From contig JAITYX010000003.1 in assembly GCA_021018815.1 (NCBI GenBank), forward strand, positions 4,016,501-4,080,500: a stretch of 64,000 nucleotides of DNA, written 5' to 3'. This DNA comes from Talinum fruticosum. Taxonomy: Eukaryota; Streptophyta; Magnoliopsida; Caryophyllales; Talinaceae. A program made the position numbers and the translations under genes. The notes under the pieces were generated by a model. It did no database searches. It was not told where the DNA came from and was given only the letters and a program-made list of their open reading frames with translations. Shown here piece by piece: positions 24,463 through 36,752 of this stretch (positions are counted from its first letter, which is position 1; every line of letters begins with the position of its first letter).

Positions 24463-25032
24463 CAGTGGTGCTGAGGGGTGGCAGAAATAGTAGGGTGGTG
24501 GATGGTGTGGTATGTGGAAAGTGGCTGGCTGGCTACGAGATAGTGGTCATGACCGGTCGGCGGAAGAAGGGCGTAGGCGGTGGAACGGGGCTGGCATGAG
24601 AGAGTGTAAGAGGGAGATGGAGCAAGGGATGTGGCTTGGTGGTGTTAGGCAACTGTGAATGGTGATTGGTTGGCAGCCGGGCAGTGACAAGACCGGCAAT
24701 GGGGTGGACACCGGCGCGAGGGGGCAGCGTTGGTTGGTGGCTAGGCAGAGAAAATAAAAGTTAGAGAGGAAGTGTAGTTGGGTGGTGCTGCTATTCTTGT
24801 TGGTGGCAATGGGTGGTGTTGCTTGTGGCGGTGGACGATCAGTGGTGGCTAAATCGGTGTTGTCAATGTACAGATTGCAAAGCAAAGAGAAAATGAGGTA
24901 AGGCAATACTTGTTTGGTGACAAGGCATAGTACAATAAGGGAAGAGTATGAGAGGGAGGAGAGAGAGAGCATGAAAGCGGTGTGAAATTTCAGGAGTGTT
25001 TATCGGTTTGATGATAATATAACATGGCTTTC

Positions 25033-25040
25033 TTTTTATA
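25033..25040 (-). promoter_or_regulatory. TATA box of the gypsy LTR
   Basis: On the minus strand the text is GTATAAAAAGA, about 580 bp inside the LTR. This position and the following GA-rich and CT-rich leader fit a plant LTR promoter. Confidence 0.4.
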
Positions 25041-25402
25041 CTTACATCAACTTCCAATTGACGCCCAATACTTCCATATACTACATAATCAATTTTCACT
25101 CCAATTTCTAATATACATTCTTTTACTAATATTTCTATTATGTTAGTTTATAATATTTTTATTTTAAACATTATTAAATTTATACTAGTCTCAACTTGTA
25201 AAAATTCTAAGATCAAAATAATTTAAAAGAAGGAATATATTAACATTTGAAATAATAATTTCAATAAAACTTACATGCTAAAATTTTATTAATTTAATCA
25301 AAATAATTATAGAAATAATAAGTTATGAATGATTTGCGAGTTATACATAAAAATTTACGAAATATGATCATGCATCGTTGTCATGATCATCCGAGTACAA
25401 AC

Positions 25403-25520
<118 letters not shown>

Positions 25521-25624
25521 GCGTGCGTGTGTGTGACATGAAAATTTAAAATTAAAATACATGCGCTCATAATAAATCTAGCGTATTAAAGTGAATTATT
25601 TTCTTAGGGTCAAATTGTTACAGT

Positions 25625-25634
25625 CCTCCCCCTT
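25625..25634 (-). other. Polypurine tract of the minus-strand gypsy element
   Basis: On the minus strand the text AAGGGGGAGGAC precedes TGTAAC of the LTR. Upstream (25640-25660) is the text for caagtttcggggatgaaact, which is commonly found just before this tract in plant gypsy elements. Confidence 0.65.
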
Positions 25635-26049
25635 AAAATAAGTTTCATCCCCGAAACTTGTAAGTAAAACAAGTATAAACATTACCTTAAAATAAATGTG
25701 GGTACTAGTTTCTCGTGTCTTCTTTGGTTTCCTAGGTGGCTTAAATCGAAGTATGATTTGACCATAAGACTTTGACTAGAGGAATAGTTTTGGTACAAAG
25801 TTGTTTGATCCTTCGGTCCAAGATTTGGATTGGATATTCCTCATGTGTTAAGTTTTGCGTTATTTCCAAGTGGTTCGAGCTCTATAATGTGACTTGGGTC
25901 AAATATATATTTCCGAAGTTGAGATATGTGAGAAACAATGTGGGCATGTTCCAGATCCATCGGCAAAGATAATATAAAATTAAAATACATGCGATAAATC
26001 TAGCATATTAAAGTTAATTATTTTCTTAGGGTCGATTATTACAGGAGGG
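25635..26049 (-). mobile_element. Gypsy internal 3' remnant and repeated LTR start
   Basis: Short remnant of the internal region before the 3' LTR. At 25975-26041 the LTR start motif recurs (aaattaaaatacatgcg, ttattttcttagggtc, then ttacag), matching 25545-25623 in the same direction. The meaning is open: it may be a second LTR piece. No coding region is recognised. Confidence 0.45.
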
Positions 26050-27297
26050 GGAGTACTTGTAAGGTTAAAGTAAAGCTTCAACTAGAAATAGTGTTGAAAT
26101 CTATTGGAGAAAAAAGGGTGAACGGAGATAAGTCAAATATAGGGACATAAGATATGGTAGTGGATATTAAAGGGAATGAAGTTGTGAAGTGAAAGATCAC
26201 TAATGTTGAAGGTGGAAAACAAAGGGAACATAAGGTGAGAGTAGTGGAAGAGAATCCTAGAGCAACCAATGAATAGGCAGAGGTGGGATCTTCCCAACCT
26301 AGCCAATCATCATGAACACCCTACTCTATAACTACGGGGATATGGCCACCCCTTAGCAGTTAAAGCGCTCCAATATTAGAGCAAGAAAAATTTCCTCGAA
26401 ATTATTTTTCTCTCTAAAACAATGTTGGATGCTCAAAAATTTGGTCCGAAACATGCGTACGGAGTTAGCAGCTTATGACGCTTGGGTGGTTTAGTTTTAT
26501 ACTAGAGAGAAGAGTTAAGCTTCGGTTTAATCTCAACTGATACCATATCATTGGTGACATCTTGGACAATAACAAGCCAAGGCTCGTTTCATGTGTATTT
26601 ATGGCTGGCCGAAAACTCACAACAAATAGTGCACTTAGGATCTATTACTTGACAAGGCTGGAGATTCTACTATATCAACAATCGTAGAAGGATATTTCAA
26701 TGAAATTCTCTCTTTAGAAGAAAAGTGGGGAGGTTCAACCAACAAACAATGCCTCATGGACAACTTCGAGAGATGCACTCGCTAAGTGCGGTTCATATGA
26801 CTTAGGCTCCTCAAGTCCCGCTTTCACTTGGCAGCGAGGCAACAACGTACAAAATTGCATAATGAAACCCCTCAACCACTATGTTGCCACCGACATGTGG
26901 TATGCCCATTTTCCCAAGCACACAAGTTGATACCTTAACAAGATACAAGTCCGAGCACTCACCTATTCTAATGAACTCCAACCCAGGGATAGGTGGTCGG
27001 TGGAAGGGTAAAAGGAATTTTAGATTTGAGAAGCTTTGGCTTAAGACGAGGAGTGTGAGCAAGTTGTCAAATTTAGTGTGGCAATAAAGTAGCTCAACAC
27101 ATATATAAAAAATTGTTCATTGCTCGGCAAATCTACGACAGTGGGGCACCTAAAAGTTTGGAGATATTGGAAAGGAAATCTCCTTGGTCAAAAGTCAAAT
27201 TTGCCATCTCTAAAGTGAGGTCGTTACCCAACCAATTTTAGACGCAAATACATATTTGGCAATTAGATTGGATGGGTTATTAGCCCAAAATTAGAGG
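26050..27297 (+). pseudogene. LINE endonuclease-domain fragment
   Basis: Plus-strand reading frames match the endonuclease/exonuclease/phosphatase domain of plant LINE ORF2 proteins. The clearest text is SSSPAFTWQRGNNVQN near 26810-26855, then HYVATDMW and a stretch encoding PKHTS and YKSEHSPILMN (26910-26975), which is the usual SDHxPI end of the domain. Stops and frameshifts are frequent. The reverse transcriptase domain that should follow is absent, because CACTA sequence starts at 27301. Confidence 0.7.
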
Positions 27298-27300
27298 TAC

Positions 27301-27640
27301 CACTACTATATGAACCACTTTTGACTATGGTTAAAAACGACGTTTAATTAGGGTTAACCGGCGTCGTGTATGTGGTCTGTCATTATATGTAGCATCTTTT
27401 AATATGGTTCAAAAGCTGTAGTTAAAGATCACTTATGACGACGATTCAGATGTAAGAACTGTCCTCATATAGTTAACGATGACGACGGTTTTATACTAGA
27501 ACCGTCGTCATACGTCCTACACAAAAATGCCGAAGATTGTTTAGGCGAGGGCATATGATGACGGTTCTAATGTAAGAACCGTTGTGATAGGTCTGAATTT
27601 TTTTATAGGCTTTTTTGTTTTTCCGTACCTTGTACAAAAT
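27301..27640. mobile_element. CACTA (En/Spm) transposon terminus
   Basis: The sequence starts CACTACTATATGAACCACTT, close to the CACTA end at 36756. It is followed by palindromic subterminal repeats of the gacgacggtt...aaccgtcgtc type. Such subterminal repeats bind the transposase in CACTA elements. I could not find the opposite end, so it is scored as a terminal fragment. Confidence 0.65.
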
Positions 27641-27844
27641 ACATCACAACTTACGCAAGCAACAACCAACAATCGCAATTTTCCAATATATACAAAAAGT
27701 TCCCACTTACTACAACTACAACAAGTTCCATTGAACAAGTTCGAGAACACAATTCCATAATTTTCACAATAAGTTCCAAGTAATGAATATATTAGAATGA
27801 TGTGAAATCATAACATAAAGAGTACTCTTTCATTATATTTATAT

Positions 27845-28084
27845 GAAAAAGTCCATCTCTATTTACCCAAAGTGATGCTTTTGTAGTAGATTTAGTTATG
27901 TCATTGTCTTTATGAAGATATTGTTTGATTGGAGTTGTTGTAGAGATAGCGTGGACAACATATATACATCATATTTACAGTCCACACTACCTCAGCATGA
28001 ACTCCAAGTAAGCAATATAGTAATAAAGACACGCACATAACTTAATCTACTACAACTTGTTAGGAAAATAGAGATGAACCTTTC
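27845..28084. other. Long imperfect hairpin, MIRNA-like or foldback
   Basis: A left arm at 27845-27956 and a right arm at 27980-28084 pair over almost their whole length, with small bulges and a 23-nt loop. Paired blocks include catctctattt, gtagtagatt, agttatgt, gtctttat, ttggagtt and gtggac. The size and the bulged stem look like a plant MIRNA precursor, but I recognise no known mature miRNA in it, and a small foldback transposon would look the same. Confidence 0.5.
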
Positions 28085-28869
28085 AAGGTAAACTATCTCA
28101 ATTGTCGAAATGCAATGAGAAAATTAGGGATGAAGGTAACATTCGAAGCTTAGTCCTTTTGACCCTCATCTAATGATGATCTTCTAGCCCGCCACTCGGA
28201 GAGTTTAGTCCTTTGTTTGCTTGCTTGGAGTTTGTGCAGGGGTAAAGGTGGACAACCTCACTTCGTCTTAGGGAGGTTCCTTTTCTTTTCCTTAGGGAGG
28301 TTCTTCCCCTTCTCCTTCGGAAAGTTCCTTCGGACTGGAGAAGAATGAGAGAAAGGGCCCTCCACTTATTCACTATTCTCTAGGGGGACCGGACGATAAG
28401 CCCATGCTTGAAGTGGTGCCTCCGGCCACCGCATCACTTGCCGATGAGTGTGATTTGCTTGCTCGAATTTTTACAAGATGGTCAAAGTGGCGCTCTACCC
28501 AAGCTTCAAGGAGGTCCCAGTCAAAATGCAACACGAGGTTATTTGAGAGCATGAGCTTTGTCAAAGTCTACAAAATCCAGCTCCATGGCATCATCAATCG
28601 AAGGTTGTAGAATGTCTCGCAATGAGGGACGGGCAGACAATTGGCAACAGCAGCTTGTTCGGCACGAGTCCCTATTGAAGCGTGGGCACAATTTCTCGTA
28701 ACCAACAGGAAGTGCTCTATAACTCATTTTCACTATGATCGAAGGAGAGAGTTAAAGTCAAAAAATTATTCTTACCAACTCCCTCAATAAAGCCTTTACC
28801 CCTCTTCTCATTCAAAGAATATTTTTGCTTCCAATTGTTTATGTATATATTATATATATTATATTATAT
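28085..28869. other. Unassigned non-coding stretch
   Basis: No gene recognised. Minus-strand ORFs of 67, 63 and 64 codons (28170-28373, 28373-28564, 28539-28733) abut or overlap but have no family I know. They may be decayed internal sequence of the CACTA element that starts at 27301. A TA microsatellite sits at 28846-28880. Confidence 0.35.
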
Positions 28870-29520
28870 ATATATATATATGGTTTCTTTTTGCTTCTAA
28901 TTTTGATGTATTATACATTATCATAAACTAGACATGATTTTATTTGAAATTTTACATAATATATAGGATAAATTAATATGAATAAAATGTTGAGGTCATC
29001 CCTTTAATTCGGTTTAACGACCCCAAGATATAATTACGATCGAGTTCCTATAACCCTTGTTATCTTTGATAATTAGATGGGGTTCACAAGGCAAGACATA
29101 AAGTCTATGTGCAGCGTGAGTTGGTACACGAATAAAGGGAAAGGGATAAAGGCTTTATTGGAGAAAAAGGTGATAAACAATAGGGAATTATTACTAGCTT
29201 TGTGATTGTTTACCACCTTTTTTCTCCTATAAAGCCTTTGTCTCTTTTCCCTTTCTTCGTGTACTCGACTCATGATGCACATAGACTCTATGTCTTTCCT
29301 CGTGAATCCGACCTCATTGCTAAAGTCAATAAGGGTTATGGGAACTTCGGTTCTATTTATGTCTTGGGTTGTTAAAGCAAACTAAATGGATGGCATGAAC
29401 ATTTCATTGATATTCATTATCGTCTTATGCATTACGTAAACTTCAAAAAATAATGTACTCTAATTTATGATCATGTATAATATAACAAACTTACACCCAA
29501 AAAGAAAATCGGAAATTTAG
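28870..29520. mobile_element. Foldback (long inverted repeat) element 1
   Basis: The two halves are inverted copies of each other with a centre near 29190. Arms are about 310 bp. Paired blocks include tttctttttgcttctaatttt against the aaaaagaaaatcgg region, tgaggtcatcccttta-side sequence, and caagacataaagtctatgtgc against gcacatagactctatgtctt. There is no coding capacity beyond short palindromic ORFs. It is the same family as 29823-30418. The exact ends and target duplication are uncertain. Confidence 0.75.
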
Positions 29521-29822
29521 GTAATTGGACAAATTAGTCCACCCCCAACTTCAACTCATTAATATAAATAAATTTGATAAAAAATTAATCTTTATGATAA
29601 GTATTTGGGGAGATCCCTATATCCAAATATCTTTCCAATTTTTTACCCTTTCACATTTATATTTTCTCCCTATTGATCCTTAAACCCTATATATATATAT
29701 ATATATATATATAGCCAATCCAACACAAGTTTTTTTATATTTAACCACATAACTCTTTCCTTCTAATCGTTGTGTAAGAGAATTGTTTACTTATATATTA
29801 TATTAGTAATAATATAAATATG
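29521..29822. other. AT-rich spacer between two foldback elements
   Basis: No coding signal. It contains a short TA run at 29689-29712. Confidence 0.5.
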
Positions 29823-30418
29823 ATTTCCTTTTTGCTTCCAATTTTGACGTATTATACATTTATCATAAACTAGACATGATTTTTTTTTAAGTTTACGTAA
29901 TTCATAAGACAATAATGAAATTATGAATGAAATGTTGAGGTCATCCCTTTAATTTCCTTTAACGACGCAAGACATAACAGGAACCAGAATTCCCTTGTTG
30001 TGATTAACAATGAGATTGGATTTACAAGACAAAAAGGAGTGTACATGCAACGTAGGCCAATCAACAAATAAGGGTAGAAGGATTGAGGAGTCAAATGGAA
30101 ACAAAAGGTCATTGTTTATGACCTTTTGTTTCCGTTTGACTCATCGATCTTTCTACCCTTATTTATTGATTGGCATACGTTGCATGTACACTCCATTTTT
30201 GTCTTGTAAATCCAAACTCATCGTTAATCACAAAGGGAATTTTGGTTCCTATTATGTCTTCGGTCATTAAAGCAAACTAAATTGATGGCCTCAATATTTC
30301 ATCCATATTTCATTATTATCTTATGAATTACGTAAACTTCAAAAAATCACGGCCTCTCATTTACAATCATGTATAATACAACAAACTTGTAACCAAAAAG
30401 GAAACCAGAAATTTAGAT
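29823..30418. mobile_element. Foldback element 2
   Basis: Second member of the family at 28870-29520, in the same orientation, 300 bp downstream. It is a near-perfect palindrome about 595 bp long with its centre near 30115 (acaaaaggtcattgtttatgacc). The inner arms (30030-30205) are almost perfectly complementary, so this copy looks younger than element 1. Its right end abuts the RNase H coding end of the next retrotransposon. Confidence 0.8.
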
Positions 30419-32060
30419 AACCTTGTGTCTAAGGCAAATGTGCCTTCTCTTTCCGTTTAAGGCTTTATTTCTAGCCACCTGTGATAGCTGCTTGGTTGTC
30501 ACAATACAAGGCAATAGAAGGAGCTGGTTTCCCCACGGAGGAATGTTTGTTAACGGGTTTCTTAACCAGTCAGCCTCATAACCTTCCATTTTAAGGGCAA
30601 TAAACTCATATTCCATAGTAGATATAGCAGTACAAGATTGCTTAGAAGATTTCCAGGATATTGCACAACCAGCTAGGGTAAATACATAGCCACTAGTTGA
30701 GTTAATCTCATCATTATCGGACACCCAGTTAACATCACTATATCCTTCTAGTACAGCAGGAGTTTTTCTAAAAAGCAAATGCAATTTAATAGTACCCTTT
30801 AAGTGTTTAAGCAATCTTCGCAAAGCATTCCAATGTTCATTATTTAGATTATGAGTGTATCTACTAAGTCTATTCATAGCATACACAATATCAGGCCTAG
30901 TGTAATTCATGAGAAATATAACACTACCAATAACCTTAGCTTATTCAGATTGACACACACATGAGCACCTTTATGCTTCTTTAACCGCATACTAGCATCA
31001 TAAGGTGTTTTTACAGGTTTCACATCAAATGAGTTAAACTTTCTAAGTACTTTCTCAATGTAATGAGACTAATTTAAACTTATTCCCTCTAGAGTTATTT
31101 TAATTTTAACTCCTAAGTGCCTCACCTAGGTCTTTCATTTCAAATTTAGAACTTTGAAATGTTTTGACTTTATTTATTACATTCATGTTTGTGACAAAGA
31201 TAAGCATATCATCCACATATAGGCAAATTATTACAGAGTCATGCTTAGAATATACACAAGTATCAACATCATTAGCAATAAACCCGAAGATAGTGATGGT
31301 ACTATCAAATTTCCGATACCATTGTTTGGGAGCCTATTTTAGTCCATATAATGATTTAACAAGTTTACAAACTTTGTTTTCTTGACCATGCAGAAGAAAA
31401 CCTTCAGGTTGTTCCATGTATATTTCTTCATCTAAATCTCCTTTTAGACAAGTGGTTTTAACATCCATTTGATGCACATACAAATCATGCATTGAAGTAA
31501 TTGCAATTAGAGCTCTACTCGGTAGCAATCTTAGTTACATGGGAGTAAGTATCAAAATAATCAATCTCCTTTTTCTGATTGTAGCCCTTAACTACCAATC
31601 TAGCTTTATATTTGTCAATTGATCCATCAGCATTGAGTTTTTCTTAAATACCCATTTACTCCAAATAGGTTTACAACCTCTAGGAAGATCAGCTTAAAAT
31701 CCATGTTTTGTTACTAAGTATAGACTCAAGTTCATTATTGATAGCTTCTCTCTAAAAAATTGTAACAACATATTTCATTGCTTCATCATAATTTTTAGGA
31801 TCTTCTTCTATGATATACATAGATACAAGTTCATCACATAATATGTCACGCTCAGTCAAGAAAGCAATAATAAAATTAGGACCAAAAGAAAATTCTTTTC
31901 TAGTTTTTTTACTCCTTCTAGGTTCATTATCATGTTCAACAAATTGAGTAAAAGGTGCAATACATGTAGATGATGCGGACGGATCATAAGATGCACATTT
32001 TAATGGAAAAACATGTTCAAAGAATTCAACATCTCTAACTTCCATGATATTACCATTCAT
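30413..32060 (-). pseudogene. Ty1/copia pol (second lineage): RT and RNase H
   Basis: Read on the minus strand. An integrase-to-RT linker lies at 32060-31752 (SKKTRKEFSFGPNFI). Reverse transcriptase follows, with YVHQMDVKTTCLKGDLDEEI (31490-31430), VCKLVKSLYGLK (31370-31335) and an intact catalytic YVDDM text near 31215-31200. RNase H lies at 30910-30413 ([20 protein letters not shown] and [13 protein letters not shown]). The frame is broken in several places. The end of RNase H and the 3' LTR are missing where the foldback element begins. The sequence differs strongly from copia copies 1 and 2, so this is another lineage. Confidence 0.85.
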
Positions 32061-32099
32061 ATAAGATCCATTGACACATTTAGTAATAAATCTGTATGT

Positions 32100-34150
32100 A
32101 GCACTTTGATAAGCATATCCAATAAATAATGCATCAACAGGTTTTGGTCTAATTTAATTTCTTTTAAAATCCTAGCAGTCTTACCTTAGCAAGAAACCCC
32201 CACACTTTTAAGAATTTTAAGTTAAGTGGGTAACCTTTCCAAAGTTTGTATGGGGTTTTGTCTAGTTTTTTATGAGGTACGCGATTAAGTACATGACAAG
32301 CAAATAAGATAACATACCCCCACATATTATCCGGTAAACTGAACTAATCAACAAAGCGTTCATCATATTTTTCAAAGTTCTATTTTCTTTTCAATTATGC
32401 CATTTTGTTGTGGTTCATAAGGAGTTGTTCTTTCGTGAATTATTCCATTTGCTTCATAGAATATTTTCAAAGATGTGGGATCATATTCTCCTCCTATATC
32501 ACTTCTTAATCTTTTGATTTTTCTGTCAAGTTGATTTTCAACTTCAGCCTTATATTTTAAAAACATTTCTTCAGCTTTATCTTTAGTGTTTAGGAGATAA
32601 ACCATGGTAAATCAAGAGTACTCATCTACAAATGTGATATAATATCTCTTTTCCCCCTCTACTCATGTGATTTTTAAAATCTCCAAGTCGTTACTGATTA
32701 ATTCAAGAAGTTCGATTGCCTTTCAATTGATATGGAGGTTTTTTATGAAATTTTGCCTCAACACATATTTAACATTTGGTAAATTCATTATTGGTCAAAT
32801 TAGGAATCAAGTTTAATTGTTTTAATCTTTTAATAGAAGCTACATTAACATGTCCTAATCGTGCATGCCATAAATCCAAAGATTCCACAATGTAGACAGG
32901 AGAAGATCCAACATTTTCATTCATTTTTTCACAAATGGAATCAATAATCATTAGCCCATAATGGTTACAAAACCCTTTCCCCACAAATTCTCCATTTCTA
33001 GTAATAATAACTCAGTTTCCTTCAAAACTAATTTTAAGGCCAGCTTTAAGAAGCATATTACCGTAAATGAGATTTCTACGCATGTCGGGCACATAAAGAA
33101 CATTAGTAAGGGTAAGGATTTTTCCAAAAGTGAGTTTAAGAGAAATCTTTCCTTTCCCTTGGATAGAGGTAGTGGAAACATTGCCCGAAGACATTTTCAT
33201 CGTTGGTCTTTTCAAAAGATTGAAAAAGGCTTCGGTTGGAGCGGATGTGCTTCGTGGCTCCTACGTCGAACACCCATTCAATCGAATTATCAAGAAGGTT
33301 GTCCTATTATGATCATGTCCGATTCTACAGGGTTGACTTCAGCTTTCTTCTTTCTTTTGCAGTCCTTAGCTTTGTGACCCGGCTTGCCACACTCGTGACA
33401 TTTTCCCAAAAACTTGTACTTCTTCTCTTGGGGCTTGTAGGGACTTGATTGAAAGGATTTGCCTTTGTTCTTAAACCTGTCACTATAGGAAGGTTTTAGT
33501 TCAACCATATTAGGCTTAGATGAATTAGAATAGTTTAGAATTCCTTTGTCCTTGAGACGGTTCTCTTCCTCGGCTTTCATATGTCCAACTAATTCCTCTA
33601 AGGTTAAATCAGTATCCTTATGCATAAGTTGGTTCTTGTATTCTTTCCAAGAAGATGGAAACTTCTCAATCAAAATAATAGCAAGAGTCACAACACAAAT
33701 TTTGAGACCTTCAGACACAATTGAGGCACACAGATTTTCATAATCGTGAATCTGATCTATTATCGCTTGTCATCCTCAACTTAAAAATTAAGTCATTTAC
33801 TAATAGCATATCTCTTAGACCCACCATCATCATTACCACATTTCTTTTCAAGAGCAGACCAAATATCATGAGCAGTAATCAAACTTCATATAGATATCTA
33901 GCAAAGCATTATTCATGTAATAAAGTAACATGCCTTTATAGGTTCTGTCATCCTTAACGAATTTTTCATTATACTCGGTTATAACATTAGCATCAGCTCC
34001 ATCGGGAATTTCTTTTTATCACCCAAAACATGAGCAACATGAATTTGTTCAAGATAAAACTTCATCGTAACAGACCCATCATTTATAGTTCTTTCCATCA
34101 AGAGCTTTAATTTTTAACATATCGGGAATAGTAAACTTGCTCATTGCCAT
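32100..34150 (-). pseudogene. Ty1/copia gag, protease, integrase (second lineage)
   Basis: On the minus strand gag starts at 34150 (MAMSKFTIPDMLKIKAL). A zinc knuckle CHECGKPGHKAKDC lies near 33415-33374. A protease region follows at 33290-33010 (LTLTNVLYVPDMRRNLI). GAG-pre-integrase is at 32984-32769 (LWHARLGHVNVASIKRLK). Integrase follows at 32605-32372 (KIKRLRSDIGGEYDPTSLK, PYEPQQNGIIEKK). Frameshifts and stops separate the pieces. The polyprotein order is the normal gag-PR-IN-RT-RH order of copia elements. Confidence 0.85.
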
Positions 34151-34174
34151 GATTAAATAAAATCACTTTCATAT

Positions 34175-34808
34175 TGTTGGAAATAAACGCACAATCACCG
34201 CAAAATTGGAGAGATTTTACTTTAAATCGAATGAGAAAAAGGAGACCAAAATAGATTCACCATCGCATGGAGAAATTCACTGTCTTAAAAGTAATTTCAC
34301 CCGAGCAAGGATGCAAACCACGATGGAGCTAAACGACCATGCCTAAAAATGAAACAATTTGTAAAGAATAGAAGGAGGAAGAAGAGAAAAGAGAGGAGTA
34401 ATTTTTTTGTTTTTCAAACTGGAGAGAAGAACCCTTTTTATAGCAAGCAGAAAAGAGCAAGGGCCTTGCCGTGGAAATTCATGGTGTTGATAAACACAAA
34501 GTCAATTTTAGAAGACCGCAAATCAGCTGCGTAAACTACTAAAGTTTCGTAAATAACGAAACATTCAGTTCAGTCAAAAATAGTTGTTGGGGACAATTTT
34601 CGAGACTTTAAAATGAAATTTCAATGAAAAGATTAAGACCCAAACCACACTCTCGCCCGAGCCCGGCCAGGCCCAACTCGACCGGACGATCGCGGTGGCG
34701 CGTGCGTGTGGTATGCCAAGCCCACCCTTGGTTTCTTCTTCAAAGACACTTGAAGAAACCCAAGTATAAAAAGTAGTGAAAACTACTAAAAAATTTCTAT
34801 GTGGGACA
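34175..34808 (-). mobile_element. 5' LTR of the minus-strand copia element (634 bp)
   Basis: On the minus strand it starts TGTCCCACATAG at 34808 and ends TTTCCAACA at 34175. A TATA-like text (CTTTTTATACTTGG, near 34760-34775) lies close to the start. Just downstream (34174-34158) is a degenerate primer-binding site (TATGAAAGTGATTT against TATCAGAGCGATTT), then the gag ATG at 34150. No second LTR is found, because the 3' part of the element is missing. Confidence 0.7.
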
Positions 34809-36063
34809 AAAATCTTCTATACACAAAAGTCTCCAAAAAGACCTAAAAACCTTGAAACTTTCCCAACAAGTTTGTGACCTTATGAGTGCGGGGACGCCTT
34901 TGTGGAATGCAGCTCTCATTGAAAGTGTGTTTGATGAAAGGGATCAGCAGTTGATTCTTGCTACACCCATCAGTCCAAGGGTGCCCCCGAATACTCGGAT
35001 TTTGTGCTTCTCGAATGATGGTATCTACTCAAATCAGCTTACTTGTTGGGCTCTTCCGCAAACTTAGACCAGCTTGAGCGTCACTCGGCTGCTCTTGTGG
35101 CAAGCCAATATTATACCAAAGGCCAAGCACCTCTGGTGGAAAGCGCGTAAAAACTCTGCCCACTAAGGAGCTCCTCAAATATCGCCATCTATCCTAGGAA
35201 GATGTTTGCTCCGGATGCAACTTGGGAAAGAAGACTTCGGCATGCTATATTTTATTGTAATTTGGCCAAGGGTGTTTGGAGTGTCATTGATGAGAAAGCT
35301 AAGCAAATTATACAAAGCTCTTCCAACCCGAGGCTAATTGATAGAGAAGTGGAGTGATTAGCTAAATGAAGATAGAATTTTTATTGTGCCCGATATTGGG
35401 CTAGTAGGCCCGGACAAGCGTAAACGACCATATCTTCAACAACAAAAACACTCCATCTTCACTACTCTAGCTCGAAGAAAAACAACCAATAGGAGACCTG
35501 AAGAAGCTTCAAGCATTGGAGATGTAGACTGGAAGCCGAGGTAGTACAAAATTAAATTCAATTTGGTACCCCCTTTAGTTGATGTGGTAAAAATTATTGT
35601 TGACGCCTCCTTACAAGACAATGGGTGGATCAGTTTAGGGGTAGTGATCAAAGACAGGGAAGGAAACGTGCTACCGATGGTTGTTAAGCCTATTATGGCC
35701 TCTTGGTCATCAAGTATTGCGAAGCTAAGGCTGCATATTATGGGCTTCAACCGGCCAAAAGTTTCCGCTTCATGAAGATAGTTCTCGAGTCGGATTGTCT
35801 CTCCCTTATCTAGAGGGTTTCCAAGCTTAAGTCTCTTCTTAGTGAGCTAGATCTTGTTTTGGATGATCTCTTGTTTTTCTCTAGAGATTTTTCGTTTTAT
35901 AAGTGATCCCATGTGAAGGAAGATGGTAATACAACGGCTCGCTATATGGCTAAAGCATGGAATTGGAAAAAATTTGAGTTGGTACTTGTTCCACCCTGAT
36001 ATTCCACTATGTACATTTGGATGTTTTATCAATGAACTAAGGCCACTTATTTTCAAAAAAAAA
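34809..36063 (+). pseudogene. LINE 3' end: zinc-binding and RNase H region with poly(A)
   Basis: The plus-strand ORF at 34801-35067 (LWNAALIESVFDERDQQLIL, LCFSNDGIYS) matches the region after reverse transcriptase in plant LINE ORF2. A zf-RVT-like segment follows (35080-35260). An RNase H-like segment lies at about 35563-35990 (VKIIVDASLQDNGWISLGVV, ESDCLSLI, ending near the MAKAWNW text). The element ends in an A run at 36055-36063 after tttatcaatgaactaagg, a normal LINE 3' end. It is frameshifted and 5' truncated, where the copia LTR begins. Confidence 0.75.
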
Positions 36064-36752
36064 CTAAATTACATAATTATTTCAATAATTTAAACAAAAG
36101 TAGCAATCAATATTTGAAATATTTTTATTTAAAATAAAATACTATCAATCACTCCTAGACAACCATATGTGGAAGAAAGTTAGGATTCTCAAACATTGAA
36201 TACATCTAACAATGAATACATTTCGAGGTGGATTTTTTGACAATATTCAGAATTATATGACATGTAAGATATTAAAGCATATAGTTCAATTGTGTGTTTT
36301 AAAATTATACTAATATTGTATTGAACGCTTAAACTTAAATTTGTAATGTGACTTGTTAATTTAATTCTAATCTCATATTCCTAACAAATGTATAACACAA
36401 TTGTATATTCTCGATAGTTGTAATCACAAATTATTTTAAAAATTAAACTACTTATGAAATCTTGCATGGCTAATAATACATAATTATTATGTTAATAATA
36501 AAGCAACTTAATACTGTACATATATTTACAAATTAATCCAGGTATGATACATATAAATTAAAAACATCATTAATCAATTAATTTACAACTATCATATCAA
36601 ATAACAATGTGGATCTCATTATAATATATTTATATTTTATTATAAGATAACTACACAATAATTCATTTTGGTGTATACACATTTAAACAACTTTAGAAAT
36701 ACATTTGTTGCCTTAATTACAATTAGGCCTTCATTACAAAAATCAATTCAAC
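36064..36752. other. AT-rich intergenic stretch
   Basis: No ORF, repeat or motif that I can support. Confidence 0.6.

Noticed and set aside
24547..24972. 141-codon minus-strand ORF
   Set aside because: It lies in the presumed leader part of a gypsy LTR and its protein is Pro/Ser/Leu-rich with no recognisable domain.
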